A stretch of 7,832 nt of DNA from Cyrtobacter comes (GTDB lineage Bacteria; Pseudomonadota; Alphaproteobacteria; Rickettsiales; Midichloriaceae). A model generated the notes under the pieces. It saw only the letters and a program-made list of their open reading frames with translations. It was not told where the DNA came from and did no database searches. The translations under genes were made by a program, and so were the position numbers. Every line of letters begins with the position of its first letter. Within the stretch, counting starts at the first letter, position 1. Location of the stretch: the NCBI RefSeq assembly GCF_034470605.1, contig NZ_JARGYT010000059.1:1-7832 (forward strand). The letters run 5' to 3'. Positions 1-6,652 of this stretch are shown here, piece after piece.

Positions 1-51
1 AACCCATTCATTGAACGTTTTAATGTCGATCGGAAACAACCTTTTATCCAT
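1..51 (-). CDS. Transposase N-terminus (partial, reading frame uncertain)
   Basis: Only the first codons of a leftward gene are inside the window. From ATG at 51 the reading is MDKRLFPIDIKTFNEWV, open to the edge and of plausible composition for a transposase N-terminus. A competing frame from ATG at 62 (MVFRWIKGCF...) is also open and has the better-placed GGAGG ribosome site, 8 nt upstream. The family is inferred from the adjacent terminal repeat, which matches that of the IS5-type element at the right edge. The fragment is too short to assign on its own sequence. Confidence 0.35.
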   Translation of the reverse strand, partial: MDKRLFPIDIKTFNEWV

Positions 52-64
52 CTAAATACCATAT

Positions 65-1369
65 TTATCGCCTCCAATATAATATTGCATCTTTTCCATT
101 ATTTGGCAAAACCTTTGTTAACAGTGCCTCTGGTTGATGATATTGCAACAGCCTTGGTTGTTCTTGTAACAGCATAAATTCTTGGCCGCCAGCAACTTCC
201 GCATAAAAAATCGAACCTGCTTCATCCCCTAAATCATCAGCTTGAGAATTACTATCTTCTGAGTTGGAATCAATATCTGAGCTGAAATCATCAGAGTCGC
301 CAACTATTACCTCAACAATTTTTTGTATATCGACTTGATAAGGTAAGCTACCTAAAACCTGATAAAGAGAGTGTTTAGCTACAAGGCCATCACTGTATGC
401 TTTTTGAAATACCGATACAAATCTTTGTATAGTAAGTTCGTTATAAGAAGCTCCATCATTAGTAAACTCTGTCACTAAATCCCTTACAACAGCTCCGCAT
501 GCAAATAATCCATCGATTTTACTAAAAATCTCTTGGTTCTGAGATCTCAGCCCCAGTAAATCATCTTGCATTAAGTTGAGTTGATTTAAAGCCTCATTAA
601 ATTCCTCTCTATTTTCAATGGTTAATAGGGCGCATCGAGCAATGCTTTCATATGTAGATAGCCATTCTGCGATTTCTTTAAATTTACCCAACCCAATTGC
701 AGACCAATCCAACATAAATACAGCTCTGCACATGGCTTCTGCATTATTTATTACATGATTTAAATATACCGTATGAGCCTTTGTATCCAACATAAGAAAG
801 TTTGCCATTGCATCTTCCCCTTCCTCTGTAATAGGTCTCAAGGTATCTAGCGCATTTTTCAGTGGAGTATAATTTATAATAACGCCATCCTGACAGGCCT
901 TTTTGATTGCTAGTACAAAGTTTTTTATAGCGTTATCACTATAAGGTTTATCATCTCCCAATTCTCTCATTAAATCCCTTACAGCAGCTCCGCATTCAAA
1001 TAATCCATTGATTCTCCTGAAAATCTCGTTATTACTGTCTATTAGCTTCAAGAGGTCATCTTCTATTAATCTGAGTTTATTGAAAGTATTACGAAATGCT
1101 TCTCTATTTTCAATGCTGAGTTGATTGAAAATATCATGAAATTCAATGGTTGATAGTGCGTATTGAGCAATGCTTTCATACTTAAATAGCAATTTTGCGA
1201 TTTCTTCAAGTTTATCAGGCCCCATTGCATACCAATCCAACATAAATACAGCTCTGTGTATGGCCGCTGCATCATTGTTGATATGTATTAGATCATTTTT
1301 TGTCATAACGTCGCAATTTGTTTTATCAATGTTATGCATCACTAGTACTGTATCAGCTTCTCTGCCCAT
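65..1369 (-). CDS. Orphan protein with tandem ~140-residue repeats, 3' end replaced by IS
   Basis: I do not recognise a family for this 434-residue reading frame. It contains two homologous units, residues ~29-177 and ~204-342. Shared blocks include RAVFMLDW (39 and 215), ESIA (65 and 241) and the GLF-CGA-VRDL block (122 and 287). Unit 1 has an extra 11 residues after position 76. The units look mostly helical and carry no signal peptide or membrane segment. After unit 2 comes an acidic Ser/Asp stretch (~357-385), typical of a disordered tail. Residues from about 415 onward are encoded by the end of an inserted IS (position 128 downward), so the original C-terminus is missing and the stop codon is the element's. 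No clear ribosome site precedes the ATG at 1369; ATG codons at residues 11 and 22 are alternatives. A secreted host-interaction protein would fit a Rickettsiales accessory gene, but nothing in the sequence shows it. Confidence 0.65.
   Translation of the reverse strand: MGREADTVLVMHNIDKTNCDVMTKNDLIHINNDAAAIHRAVFMLDWYAMGPDKLEEIAKLLFKYESIAQYALSTIEFHDIFNQLSIENREAFRNTFNKLRLIEDDLLKLIDSNNEIFRRINGLFECGAAVRDLMRELGDDKPYSDNAIKNFVLAIKKACQDGVIINYTPLKNALDTLRPITEEGEDAMANFLMLDTKAHTVYLNHVINNAEAMCRAVFMLDWSAIGLGKFKEIAEWLSTYESIARCALLTIENREEFNEALNQLNLMQDDLLGLRSQNQEIFSKIDGLFACGAVVRDLVTEFTNDGASYNELTIQRFVSVFQKAYSDGLVAKHSLYQVLGSLPYQVDIQKIVEVIVGDSDDFSSDIDSNSEDSNSQADDLGDEAGSIFYAEVAGGQEFMLLQEQPRLLQYHQPEALLTKVLPNNGKDAILYWRR
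110..128 (-). repeat. IS terminal inverted repeat, left copy
   Basis: Read on the minus strand from 128 this is GGCACTGTTAACAAAGGTT. It is identical to plus-strand 7718-7736; identity extends one base outward (129 and 7717) and stops on the inner side after 19 bases. One copy faces left and the other faces right, so each marks the boundary of an element lying outside the bracketed region. Confidence 0.8.
344..760 (-). repeat. Internal duplication, unit 2 of orphan protein
   Basis: Encodes residues ~204-342. It is shorter than unit 1 by an 11-residue block (residues 77-87 of unit 1, which ends with a second NRE-like motif). A 26-residue linker (178-203) joins the two units. Confidence 0.8.
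839..1285 (-). repeat. Internal duplication, unit 1 of orphan protein
   Basis: Encodes residues ~29-177 of the 434-residue orphan. DNA similarity to unit 2 is still high in places. For example, the stretch coding RAVFMLDW near 1237-1258 recurs near 709-730, and the CGA-VRDL block near 970-1025 recurs near 480-535. This suggests duplication fairly recently rather than an ancient domain repeat. Confidence 0.8.
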
Positions 1370-1396
1370 AAAGATTAAAGGTAAAATTGAGTGGTG

Positions 1397-1427
1397 ATGA
1401 TACTACTTTATGGATTCACTCAATCAA
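1397..1427 (-). promoter_or_regulatory. Possible promoter of the repeat-protein gene
   Basis: On the minus strand, TTGATT (1427-1422) is followed after 16 nt by TAGTAT (1405-1400) or after 19 nt by TATCAT (1402-1397). Each hexamer matches the sigma-70 consensus at four or more positions. It lies about 30 nt upstream of the ATG at 1369. Such matches are frequent in AT-rich DNA. Confidence 0.3.
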
Positions 1428-1488
1428 GCTGTAATGCCTTGTTTTTTGGTTAAAAGTGTACTGAATGTGCACAGTATATAAATAGCCG

Positions 1489-1509
1489 TATATATAAGAA
1501 TTATATATA
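1489..1509. repeat. Perfect A/T inverted repeat downstream of birA
   Basis: TATATATAA and TTATATATA flank a GAA loop, a perfect 9-bp stem 16 nt beyond the birA stop codon. Its position at the end of the minus-strand cluster suits a 3' processing or weak termination signal. The stem lacks G/C and no clear U-run follows, so a standard Rho-independent terminator is doubtful. Confidence 0.4.
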
Positions 1510-1525
1510 ACTAAACTCGATAGAT

Positions 1526-2218
1526 TTATATATCCATGTAGCGTATTTGAGTATCTGCTGCATATATCTTATTAAGTGCCCCATCCTTATTAATTACAAT
1601 AAGTGTTCCATCATCTTCTATTCCATTAAATATCCCATCAATAATCCTTCCATCTGGTAGTGTGGATCTAATCATAGAGCCGATTCTAGCCTTATTTAGC
1701 CATTTGGTTTTTATATAAGAAAAACCGTTTAGGATATAATTATTATAAAGTAATTTAAAATTCTCTATAATTGATGAAACGCTCATCTCTGTGCAGCCCA
1801 GCTCTGAAAGGCTTATAATACCATCCTTCTTGATAACGTTTATCCCTATTCCTATTAGAAGATGATTTTTATATCTTTCAAGCAATATACCAGATAATTT
1901 CTTGTTATCGACCATTATATCATTTGGCCACTTATACGTTATTTCTATACCAGTAAGTAGTTCACCAACAGAAAGCGCGGCTACATATGTGAGCATAGGC
2001 CAGGAGCTTTCATCGCAGGTAGGAGTGATTGCTATAGTGATTGCTATATCGCCAGGCAAACTATACCACTCCCTGTTATATTTACCAAACCCAGAAATTT
2101 GGTGATCTGTCTTTACTACAAATGGCGTTCTATGCCCTGAGTTTAGCAATTTTATTGCGCCAGTTTGCGTACTTTCTATAGAGCTATAGGAAATAAGATC
2201 AAATTCTCCTAATGGCAT
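1526..2218 (-). CDS. birA: Biotin--[acetyl-CoA-carboxylase] ligase, minimal form
   Basis: This 230-residue cytoplasmic enzyme activates biotin with ATP and transfers it to the lysine of a biotin carboxyl carrier domain. Visible family marks are EST near residues 15-17 of the catalytic domain, KWPND at 96-100 with KLSGILLE following (107-114), GIGINV at 123-128, and a small C-terminal SH3-like domain from about 178. E. coli BirA has about 320 residues including an N-terminal helix-turn-helix; that domain is absent here, so this should be a ligase only, not a repressor. The biotin/adenylate loop, normally GRGRxGRxW, reads GFGKYNREW (43-51), with the first Arg replaced by Phe. Its ATG lies inside the 3' end of mlaC (10-base overlap), with no good ribosome site, which suggests translation coupled to mlaC. 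It is the last gene of the cluster. Confidence 0.9.
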   Translation of the reverse strand: MPLGEFDLISYSSIESTQTGAIKLLNSGHRTPFVVKTDHQISGFGKYNREWYSLPGDIAITIAITPTCDESSWPMLTYVAALSVGELLTGIEITYKWPNDIMVDNKKLSGILLERYKNHLLIGIGINVIKKDGIISLSELGCTEMSVSSIIENFKLLYNNYILNGFSYIKTKWLNKARIGSMIRSTLPDGRIIDGIFNGIEDDGTLIVINKDGALNKIYAADTQIRYMDI

Positions 2219-2796
2219 TTTTTTGTTTTTTCTTTTATATTTTGCAGCAACGAGCTTAGGCCATGTTGTGATATTTCAGACTTAAAATCAGAACGTTGTG
2301 TAGTCATTAAAGATATGCCCTCTGCTATAATATCTATTACTTTCCAGTTATTATTTTGGTCCCTTCTGAGTCTATAAAGAATTGTTACATCCTGATCACC
2401 GCGAGCTGCTGTAATTTTTGTTTCTACCGAAGCTTGCCCTCTAGGTAACTCTTTGATTGAGATAATTTTATTTTCTTGTCTACCATCATATATCTTGAAT
2501 TTTTCCACATATAGACACTCTATATATCTTTCATAAGATAATGTGTAATCTTGTTGCTGCTCTGCATTTAAATTTTTCCACTCATTTCCTATAGCAAACC
2601 TAGACATCCAATTAGAATCAACAACATTATGAAATAATGAGATTAGCTCTTTTTTTTTCATAGGCTCTGTTTGAGAGGATGATGCTATATCCAAGACGTT
2701 TTGTACCACTGAATTTATGAAATTTCTTATATTTTGTTCTTCTGAAGCAAAAGATGCTGATGCAAGAAAAAAAATCATTAAGAATAATATCCTCAT
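2209..2796 (-). CDS. mlaC: MlaC/Ttg2D phospholipid-binding periplasmic protein
   Basis: Soluble periplasmic carrier of the Mla pathway, which takes phospholipid from the MlaA side of the outer membrane to the inner-membrane MlaFED ATP-binding transporter. The 195-residue product starts with a signal peptide (MRILFLMIFFLASASFAS, then EEQN). The family layout follows: a helical N-terminal part, an N-W-SRFAIGNEWK segment, QQQDYTLSYERYI, and a C-terminal sheet region with VTILYRLRRD and NWKVIDIIAEGISLM, where the W-V-D-G pattern is typical of this fold. An upstream ATG at 2820 exists. The ATG at 2796 is preferred because AGGTAGG precedes it by 4 nt and it places a clean signal peptide at the N-terminus. 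That start lies one base beyond the mlaA stop, so the two are translationally linked. Length is normal for the family (~200). Confidence 0.9.
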   Translation of the reverse strand: MRILFLMIFFLASASFASEEQNIRNFINSVVQNVLDIASSSQTEPMKKKELISLFHNVVDSNWMSRFAIGNEWKNLNAEQQQDYTLSYERYIECLYVEKFKIYDGRQENKIISIKELPRGQASVETKITAARGDQDVTILYRLRRDQNNNWKVIDIIAEGISLMTTQRSDFKSEISQHGLSSLLQNIKEKTKKCH

Positions 2797-2797
2797 A

Positions 2798-3568
2798 TTA
2801 CCTACCTTTTTCATGAACATGTGTGTAAATATAGCGTATTGCTGCGTACTTATCTATAGAATCTTCTTCTATTTGATCTGTTATATCCAATATATGTGAT
2901 CTAATAGCTAATCCTTTAGCTGAGGCTCTAGATAAAGTTGCCTTTCTGTTTACTAAGAAATTTAGAGGATCTAGCCCTCTATCTACTACCATACCAATAG
3001 TTTCACGCGCAAAGCGAGGACCAAATATAGGCAACACTATATATGGTCCTCTTTTTACCCCAATATTTTTTAGTATCTGAGTTCCAGATATATGAGGAGT
3101 TTTAATTTTTTTTGTAGCTGCAAAATCAAATAAACCAAATACACCAAGCGTTGAATTTAAAATAAATCTTATCGTGGCTGTAACAACAACTTTAGGGTTT
3201 AATGTAATAATACCCTGGGCTGCATAAAGTGGCTGTTTAAGATTATCTAAAAAATTATCTATTCTTTGTTTTCCAAATTCAGGAACATATTTTTTATATG
3301 CAAAAGCCGCAGGTCTAATCCACAATCTATCTATTACATAATTGAATTTGAACATTTTTCTATTAAATGATTCTAGTGGATCTTTTATCTCAATATCACT
3401 ATATGGGTGATCATTACCCTCAAAGCGAAATTCTGATTCATCAGAAGCAGAGATATGGGGCGTAGCCATTTTAGAGTTAGACAAATTATTATTATTTTTT
3501 ACTTCCTTTTTAGAGCTACAGGCGCACAAAAACGATACTAAAAATATTAGCAATACCTTGGTCTTCAT
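2798..3568 (-). CDS. mlaA: MlaA/VacJ outer-membrane lipoprotein
   Basis: MlaA sits in the outer membrane as a ring-shaped lipoprotein and removes phospholipid from the outer leaflet, passing it to MlaC. The 256-residue product begins with a lipoprotein signal peptide ending in LCAC, with the lipidated Cys at about residue 17, followed by a polar Ser/Lys/Asn linker. Family marks are DPLESFNRKMFKFN (63-76), the RPAAFAYKKYVP segment, RFILNSTLGVFGLFD (134-148) and RGPYIVLPIFGPR (173-185). The ATG at 3568 is chosen. A TTG at 3580 overlaps the upstream gene's TGA as TTGA and would add four residues; neither start has a strong ribosome site. Its partner mlaC follows after one base. The mlaFED transporter genes are not in this window. 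Confidence 0.92.
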   Translation of the reverse strand: MKTKVLLIFLVSFLCACSSKKEVKNNNNLSNSKMATPHISASDESEFRFEGNDHPYSDIEIKDPLESFNRKMFKFNYVIDRLWIRPAAFAYKKYVPEFGKQRIDNFLDNLKQPLYAAQGIITLNPKVVVTATIRFILNSTLGVFGLFDFAATKKIKTPHISGTQILKNIGVKRGPYIVLPIFGPRFARETIGMVVDRGLDPLNFLVNRKATLSRASAKGLAIRSHILDITDQIEEDSIDKYAAIRYIYTHVHEKGR

Positions 3569-3576
3569 GTATATAT

Positions 3577-4590
3577 TCAATTACAGTAAATCATGAGTCT
3601 CGAATTTTGCGAATTAAGTAAACTTATCTCTTCTTCATGAATAAGTGTGTATTGGGAAAAGATTTTTTTAATATAATCAGTATTATATCTAAATTCCTCA
3701 AGCTCTTTTATGAATTCAATTTCATTATCTTTTGCAACCTTATAGCTAATGATCAGTATACCGTTATCAAGTAGTAAATTGCGCATGTTCAGCGCAAATA
3801 TAGGCAGCAACTGTGGGTTATATGTGAAAAAATCTAAGAGCAATATAATGCCGTATAATGCATTATTGCTTAATGCATTATTTACGAAAGAGCCAGCTTC
3901 AGCGTGTGATAGTGTTTTATAGCAACCAGTTGTTTCAGATACTTTTATCATCTTTCTAGAAATATCAACACCACTAAAGGAGACCTTAATATTTGTACAC
4001 CTCTTCGCTAGAATACCTGTCCCGCAGCCGATGTCAAGCACGCTAAAAAGCCCTATTGTTTTTGAATATTCATCTATTTTTTTCGCTATAATATCATAAG
4101 TTATAGCGCTGCTACATAAGGCATCATAACTTTCGGATATAATATCAAATTTATGTTCCAGTATGTTATGTGGTATGTATTGAATAAATTTGTCTTCTAA
4201 AAGGTTTCTACAATACATCAGCTCTTCTCTCATATCAGGATTTTTTATTTCTATATCTAAAAAAAGATCTTTTTTAGCCTTTGCGTATTTAAGCAGAATT
4301 ATATAGCACCTACCTATATAATAAGAGCATTCTGCTTTATATTTTTTTCCAAATAGTTTTAGTATCTTAAACCTAAGTATAGCATCATCTATTTTCCCAG
4401 CATTATAAAAGAATATACCTAGTTTATAATTCGTTTCTTCTAATTTCTTTAGCTTCCTGAATAGCGAGGTAGTTGATGTTCTGATATTTAAAAATAAGGA
4501 TAAGAACAATTTTTTTACACTGCTAAGTAAGCCAGTAAGTGTAATTTTTTTCTTACTATTTAATTTTTTGCCAAAGAAAAATAACCCCAC
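3577..4590 (-). CDS. TPR-containing SAM-dependent methyltransferase
   Basis: This 337-residue protein has two parts. Residues ~53-135 contain helix pairs of TPR character (YKLGIFFYNAGKIDDAILRF; YYIGRCYIILLKYAKAKKDL). Residues ~145-337 form a class I methyltransferase fold: motif I VLDIGCGTG (184-192), the acidic end of strand 2 in GVDIS (207-211), then an LLDFF segment and NGILIISY. The layout resembles predicted TPR-methyltransferases seen in alphaproteobacteria (COG4976-like); the substrate is unknown. The N-terminal ~50 residues are strongly basic with hydrophobic patches. The start is GTG at 4590 without a visible ribosome site, so it is uncertain. It is first in the cluster, and its TGA stop ends 8 nt before the mlaA ATG. 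Co-transcription with mlaA-mlaC suggests, but does not show, an envelope-related role. Confidence 0.82.
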   Translation of the reverse strand: MGLFFFGKKLNSKKKITLTGLLSSVKKLFLSLFLNIRTSTTSLFRKLKKLEETNYKLGIFFYNAGKIDDAILRFKILKLFGKKYKAECSYYIGRCYIILLKYAKAKKDLFLDIEIKNPDMREELMYCRNLLEDKFIQYIPHNILEHKFDIISESYDALCSSAITYDIIAKKIDEYSKTIGLFSVLDIGCGTGILAKRCTNIKVSFSGVDISRKMIKVSETTGCYKTLSHAEAGSFVNNALSNNALYGIILLLDFFTYNPQLLPIFALNMRNLLLDNGILIISYKVAKDNEIEFIKELEEFRYNTDYIKKIFSQYTLIHEEEISLLNSQNSRLMIYCN

Positions 4591-4595
4591 AAGAA

Positions 4596-4610
4596 TTAAG
4601 TTTTAATTAA
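4596..4610. promoter_or_regulatory. CtrA-like box TTAA-N7-TTAA
   Basis: Two TTAA half-sites are separated by exactly 7 nt, the spacing recognised by the alphaproteobacterial response regulator CtrA. The site lies 6 nt before the GTG at 4590 and just downstream of the predicted transcription start, where bound protein could block transcription. The same stretch can be described as an 11-bp direct repeat of AATTAAGTT. In DNA this AT-rich one or two such matches are expected by chance in the window. Confidence 0.25.
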
Positions 4611-4622
4611 GTTGCAGAAGGA

Positions 4623-4653
4623 ATAATAGTGAGAAATTATTAAGATATGTCAA
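4623..4653 (-). promoter_or_regulatory. Candidate promoter of the methyltransferase-mlaA-mlaC-birA cluster
   Basis: The minus strand carries a perfect -35 hexamer TTGACA (4653-4648) and TATTAT (4628-4623, five of six matches) separated by 19 nt, slightly longer than the optimum 17. It would start transcription near 4616 and give a leader of about 26 nt. Confidence 0.5.
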
Positions 4654-4690
4654 GATATTGATAATTTATTATATAGCAATAATCCATTTT

Positions 4691-4755
4691 GCATAGGATT
4701 GTTAAAACTATATGAAGCGTTTATCGGTACAATAAATCTATGGCCTATGCTTTTT
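4691..4755 (+). other. Long-range stem followed by T5 in the divergent region
   Basis: GCATAGG (4691-4697) can pair with CCTATGC (4744-4750), and the inner ATTGT can pair with ACAAT near 4719. TTTTT follows at once (4751-4755). This resembles a terminator for plus-strand transcription entering the region, or a structured leader, but no plus-strand promoter is obvious just upstream. Apart from this and the promoters listed, 4591-4934 holds nothing I can name. Confidence 0.3.
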
Positions 4756-4864
4756 GGGGGATAAATTACTAATTTAAGACAGATTGATAACTTATCTTAT
4801 AACATATCTAATTCTAGATATTATAGTTTAATAATTCGACTAAGTGTATCATTAACATACTCTA

Positions 4865-4883
4865 AAGTGAGCATATTTCACTT
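4865..4883. promoter_or_regulatory. Dyad next to the -35 box of the 531-residue gene
   Basis: AAGTGA and TCACTT form 6-bp arms around a 7-nt spacer, a 19-bp operator-sized dyad whose right arm runs into the -35 hexamer at 4882. A dimeric regulator could bind here. Confidence 0.3.
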
Positions 4884-4910
4884 GATTATAATATACTATA
4901 TCGCTATTAT
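4882..4910 (+). promoter_or_regulatory. Promoter of the 531-residue orphan gene
   Basis: TTGATT (4882-4887), 17-nt spacer, TATTAT (4905-4910). Spacing is optimal and the -10 matches at five of six positions. Transcription would start near 4917, 18 nt before the ATG at 4935. The palindrome CGCTAT-T-ATAGCG (4902-4914) covers the -10 box and could act as an operator. Confidence 0.5.
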
Positions 4911-4934
4911 AGCGGCCCAGCATGGTCTAATGTT

Positions 4935-6530
4935 ATGCAGTTGTTTATATTGCATCTTTTTCAGGCCCTGTGTTTATTTAAATTAATAGACTTGATGATG
5001 ATTAATATAAGATCCGCAATGCTTAAGCTATTAAAAGTTTTCAATGATGCTGTTGCTGCTCAACACTCTTTTAGGTTATATTACGTGTGTAAGGGTGAGA
5101 TATTATCACAAATGCCATTTGAGAAATATCAATGGATTTCAGCGGTTTGGAGTAGTTATGAGAATTCTGAAATCTATAGTAATTCTGATGGCGTGGAAAA
5201 TTTAAATAATATAATCATTTCAACTGAATTTTTGGAAGTTATCTATCTAACAAATATAGATATACTTGAGAAGATAGGTGATTTGCATGGTGGTTTTTTT
5301 ACAAAAGGTAGATTATCTATAGATAATCTGGATGGGTATATAGATGTAGTTAGTTGGTTTAATAATAATCAAAATAGTCCGGAGAATCTTTTTTCTGTAA
5401 TTAGCTATATAAAAGGTAAAGTTGATCAAGAGAAGGCTCAAGAGAAAGCTAAAAATCTAGAGGAGGCCAAGGATGATGATAGTGATGATAGAGTGAGTGA
5501 TGATAGAGTGGATACCCGTTTTATATGGAGAGGAGGTAATATATACTATGAAAATGAGATAGGTGATTATTATTCTATAAAGGATATAATGTATTGGTCC
5601 TATATGCATGGTACGGTTCAAGCTATACGTGACGGTAGGCCAGAGCCAGTAGGTAATTGGTATCAATTTCCTTTTCATGATGACCATGCAAAAAGATGGT
5701 TAGGAAGGGGGTTTGAAGGTTTGGGAATATGTAAGAATTTAAATTACTGTGGTAACTCTGACTATGCTCAAGTTACGACTGCATATAAACAGTATTTGTT
5801 TGAGTTCTTGGGTTATGAGGAATTAATTCGTATCAGAAAAACATTTGATAAGCCACTAATAAGAGGGCCTTTATTTGAAAGATTGGATGGTGAGGTGCCG
5901 CATGAAGGCCAAGCCTATATTGAGGGCGAGCCGGCCAATCAGCCTTGGAAGGGATTCTTTAGTATATCAAAGATTGGTAAAGGTGTTTCAATTATACACA
6001 CTACAACAGATTGGTTAAAGGTATATAAAGATTATAAGGATCATGAAGAAATCTCAAAATCTAATCTGTTAAATGCAGGAATTAGCTCTACATATACAGT
6101 GCTCTTGGTTAGTGGAAATACAGCATACTTGCCACATTTGCCTGCTGCAAAAGCAACTATTCAGATTTATAAAGGAGATTATGAAGGTGCAGCTGCAACA
6201 ACGTTATTTGCATTAGGGATTTATGCGACAAATTGTATATTGTTTAATTATACACCTAAAACAGCACTTGTTGTAAGTACGTTATTACTTTTGTCTTCAG
6301 GGGCATATGGAGTATATGAGCTTGGTCATCTTGTATATAACTTATTTATTGCAGATAATACAGCAAATGAAGTTATGAATGATTATATACATGTATGCCA
6401 AGAGTATATTCCAAATGGTACAATGAGTTTTAAACCTGTATGCGGGACTTTTATAGAAGGTTTAAATGAAACAAGTTTAGAATTTCAAATGGGAAGATTT
6501 GAGGTTTTTAATGGAACAGTTGAGGTATAG
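4935..6530 (+). CDS. Orphan 531-residue protein with hydrophobic C-terminal segments
   Basis: No family recognised. The N-terminus is hydrophobic (residues 1-22) but lacks a clear cleavage site. Residues 40-160 are soluble in character. A charged linker (163-195, rich in Lys, Glu and Asp) includes a doubled SDDRV. The middle part (195-345) is rich in aromatic residues, with a WYQFPFHDDHAKRWLGRGF stretch that looks like a folded domain. The C-terminal third has hydrophobic segments at about 385-398, 418-437 and 443-473, which could be two or three membrane helices, followed by a ~55-residue tail with two Cys. The ATG at 4935 has no clear ribosome site but fits the promoter just upstream; ATG codons at residues 21-22 are alternatives. 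It is transcribed alone, divergently from the mla cluster. A membrane-inserting effector or toxin-like protein is possible, but that is inference. Confidence 0.8.
   Translation: MQLFILHLFQALCLFKLIDLMMINIRSAMLKLLKVFNDAVAAQHSFRLYYVCKGEILSQMPFEKYQWISAVWSSYENSEIYSNSDGVENLNNIIISTEFLEVIYLTNIDILEKIGDLHGGFFTKGRLSIDNLDGYIDVVSWFNNNQNSPENLFSVISYIKGKVDQEKAQEKAKNLEEAKDDDSDDRVSDDRVDTRFIWRGGNIYYENEIGDYYSIKDIMYWSYMHGTVQAIRDGRPEPVGNWYQFPFHDDHAKRWLGRGFEGLGICKNLNYCGNSDYAQVTTAYKQYLFEFLGYEELIRIRKTFDKPLIRGPLFERLDGEVPHEGQAYIEGEPANQPWKGFFSISKIGKGVSIIHTTTDWLKVYKDYKDHEEISKSNLLNAGISSTYTVLLVSGNTAYLPHLPAAKATIQIYKGDYEGAAATTLFALGIYATNCILFNYTPKTALVVSTLLLLSSGAYGVYELGHLVYNLFIADNTANEVMNDYIHVCQEYIPNGTMSFKPVCGTFIEGLNETSLEFQMGRFEVFNGTVEV
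5481..5510 (+). repeat. 15-bp tandem repeat inside the orphan gene
   Basis: AGTGATGATAGAGTG occurs twice in a row without mismatch and encodes a doubled SDDRV in the charged linker. Its length is a multiple of three, so copy-number change would keep the reading frame. Confidence 0.9.
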
Positions 6531-6618
6531 TGTTTAATATATTATGGCGGCTAAAATTGTCTAGGGTAATTTGGTTTTATGGAGGGTTTTAGTGTAATTG
6601 CTGAAAATCTGTATGGCT

Positions 6619-6646
6619 TTGACAGGTAGTTATCTATAAATAGCAT
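6619..6646 (+). promoter_or_regulatory. Candidate promoter of a small RNA
   Basis: A perfect TTGACA (6619-6624) is followed after 16 nt by TAGCAT (6641-6646, four of six matches). There is no protein start downstream, but stem-loops and a terminator-like hairpin follow within 140 nt. Confidence 0.4.
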
Positions 6647-6652
6647 AGTAAC

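Larger units (their letters stand above)
1..128 (-). mobile_element. Insertion sequence end, element runs off left edge
   Basis: Read on the minus strand, the element starts at 128 with GGCACTGTTAACAAAGGTT. The same sequence recurs in opposite orientation at 7718-7736, where it directly follows the C-terminus of an IS5-family transposase, so it is best read as a terminal inverted repeat. Inside this end, a GGAGG box at 75-71 lies 8 nt before an ATG at 62, as expected for the start of a transposase gene. The insertion lies in the 3' part of the orphan gene at 65-1369. The other end of the element is outside the window, so its length and target-site duplication cannot be read. Confidence 0.7.

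Noticed and set aside
1066..1397. Overlapping open frames on both strands inside the repeat-protein gene
   Set aside because: They follow the duplicated coding sequence in other frames, have no ribosome sites and show no protein-like pattern.
1902..2105. Plus-strand frame opposite birA
   Set aside because: It lies fully opposite conserved BirA motifs, including KWPND; shadow frame.
2717..2899. Plus-strand frame opposite the mlaC-mlaA junction
   Set aside because: It lies opposite two well-supported genes; its hydrophobic composition comes from the complement of the mlaC signal peptide.
5457..5687. Minus-strand frame inside the 531-residue gene
   Set aside because: Isoleucine- and threonine-rich product is the complement of the Asp/Glu-rich linker codons; no start signals.
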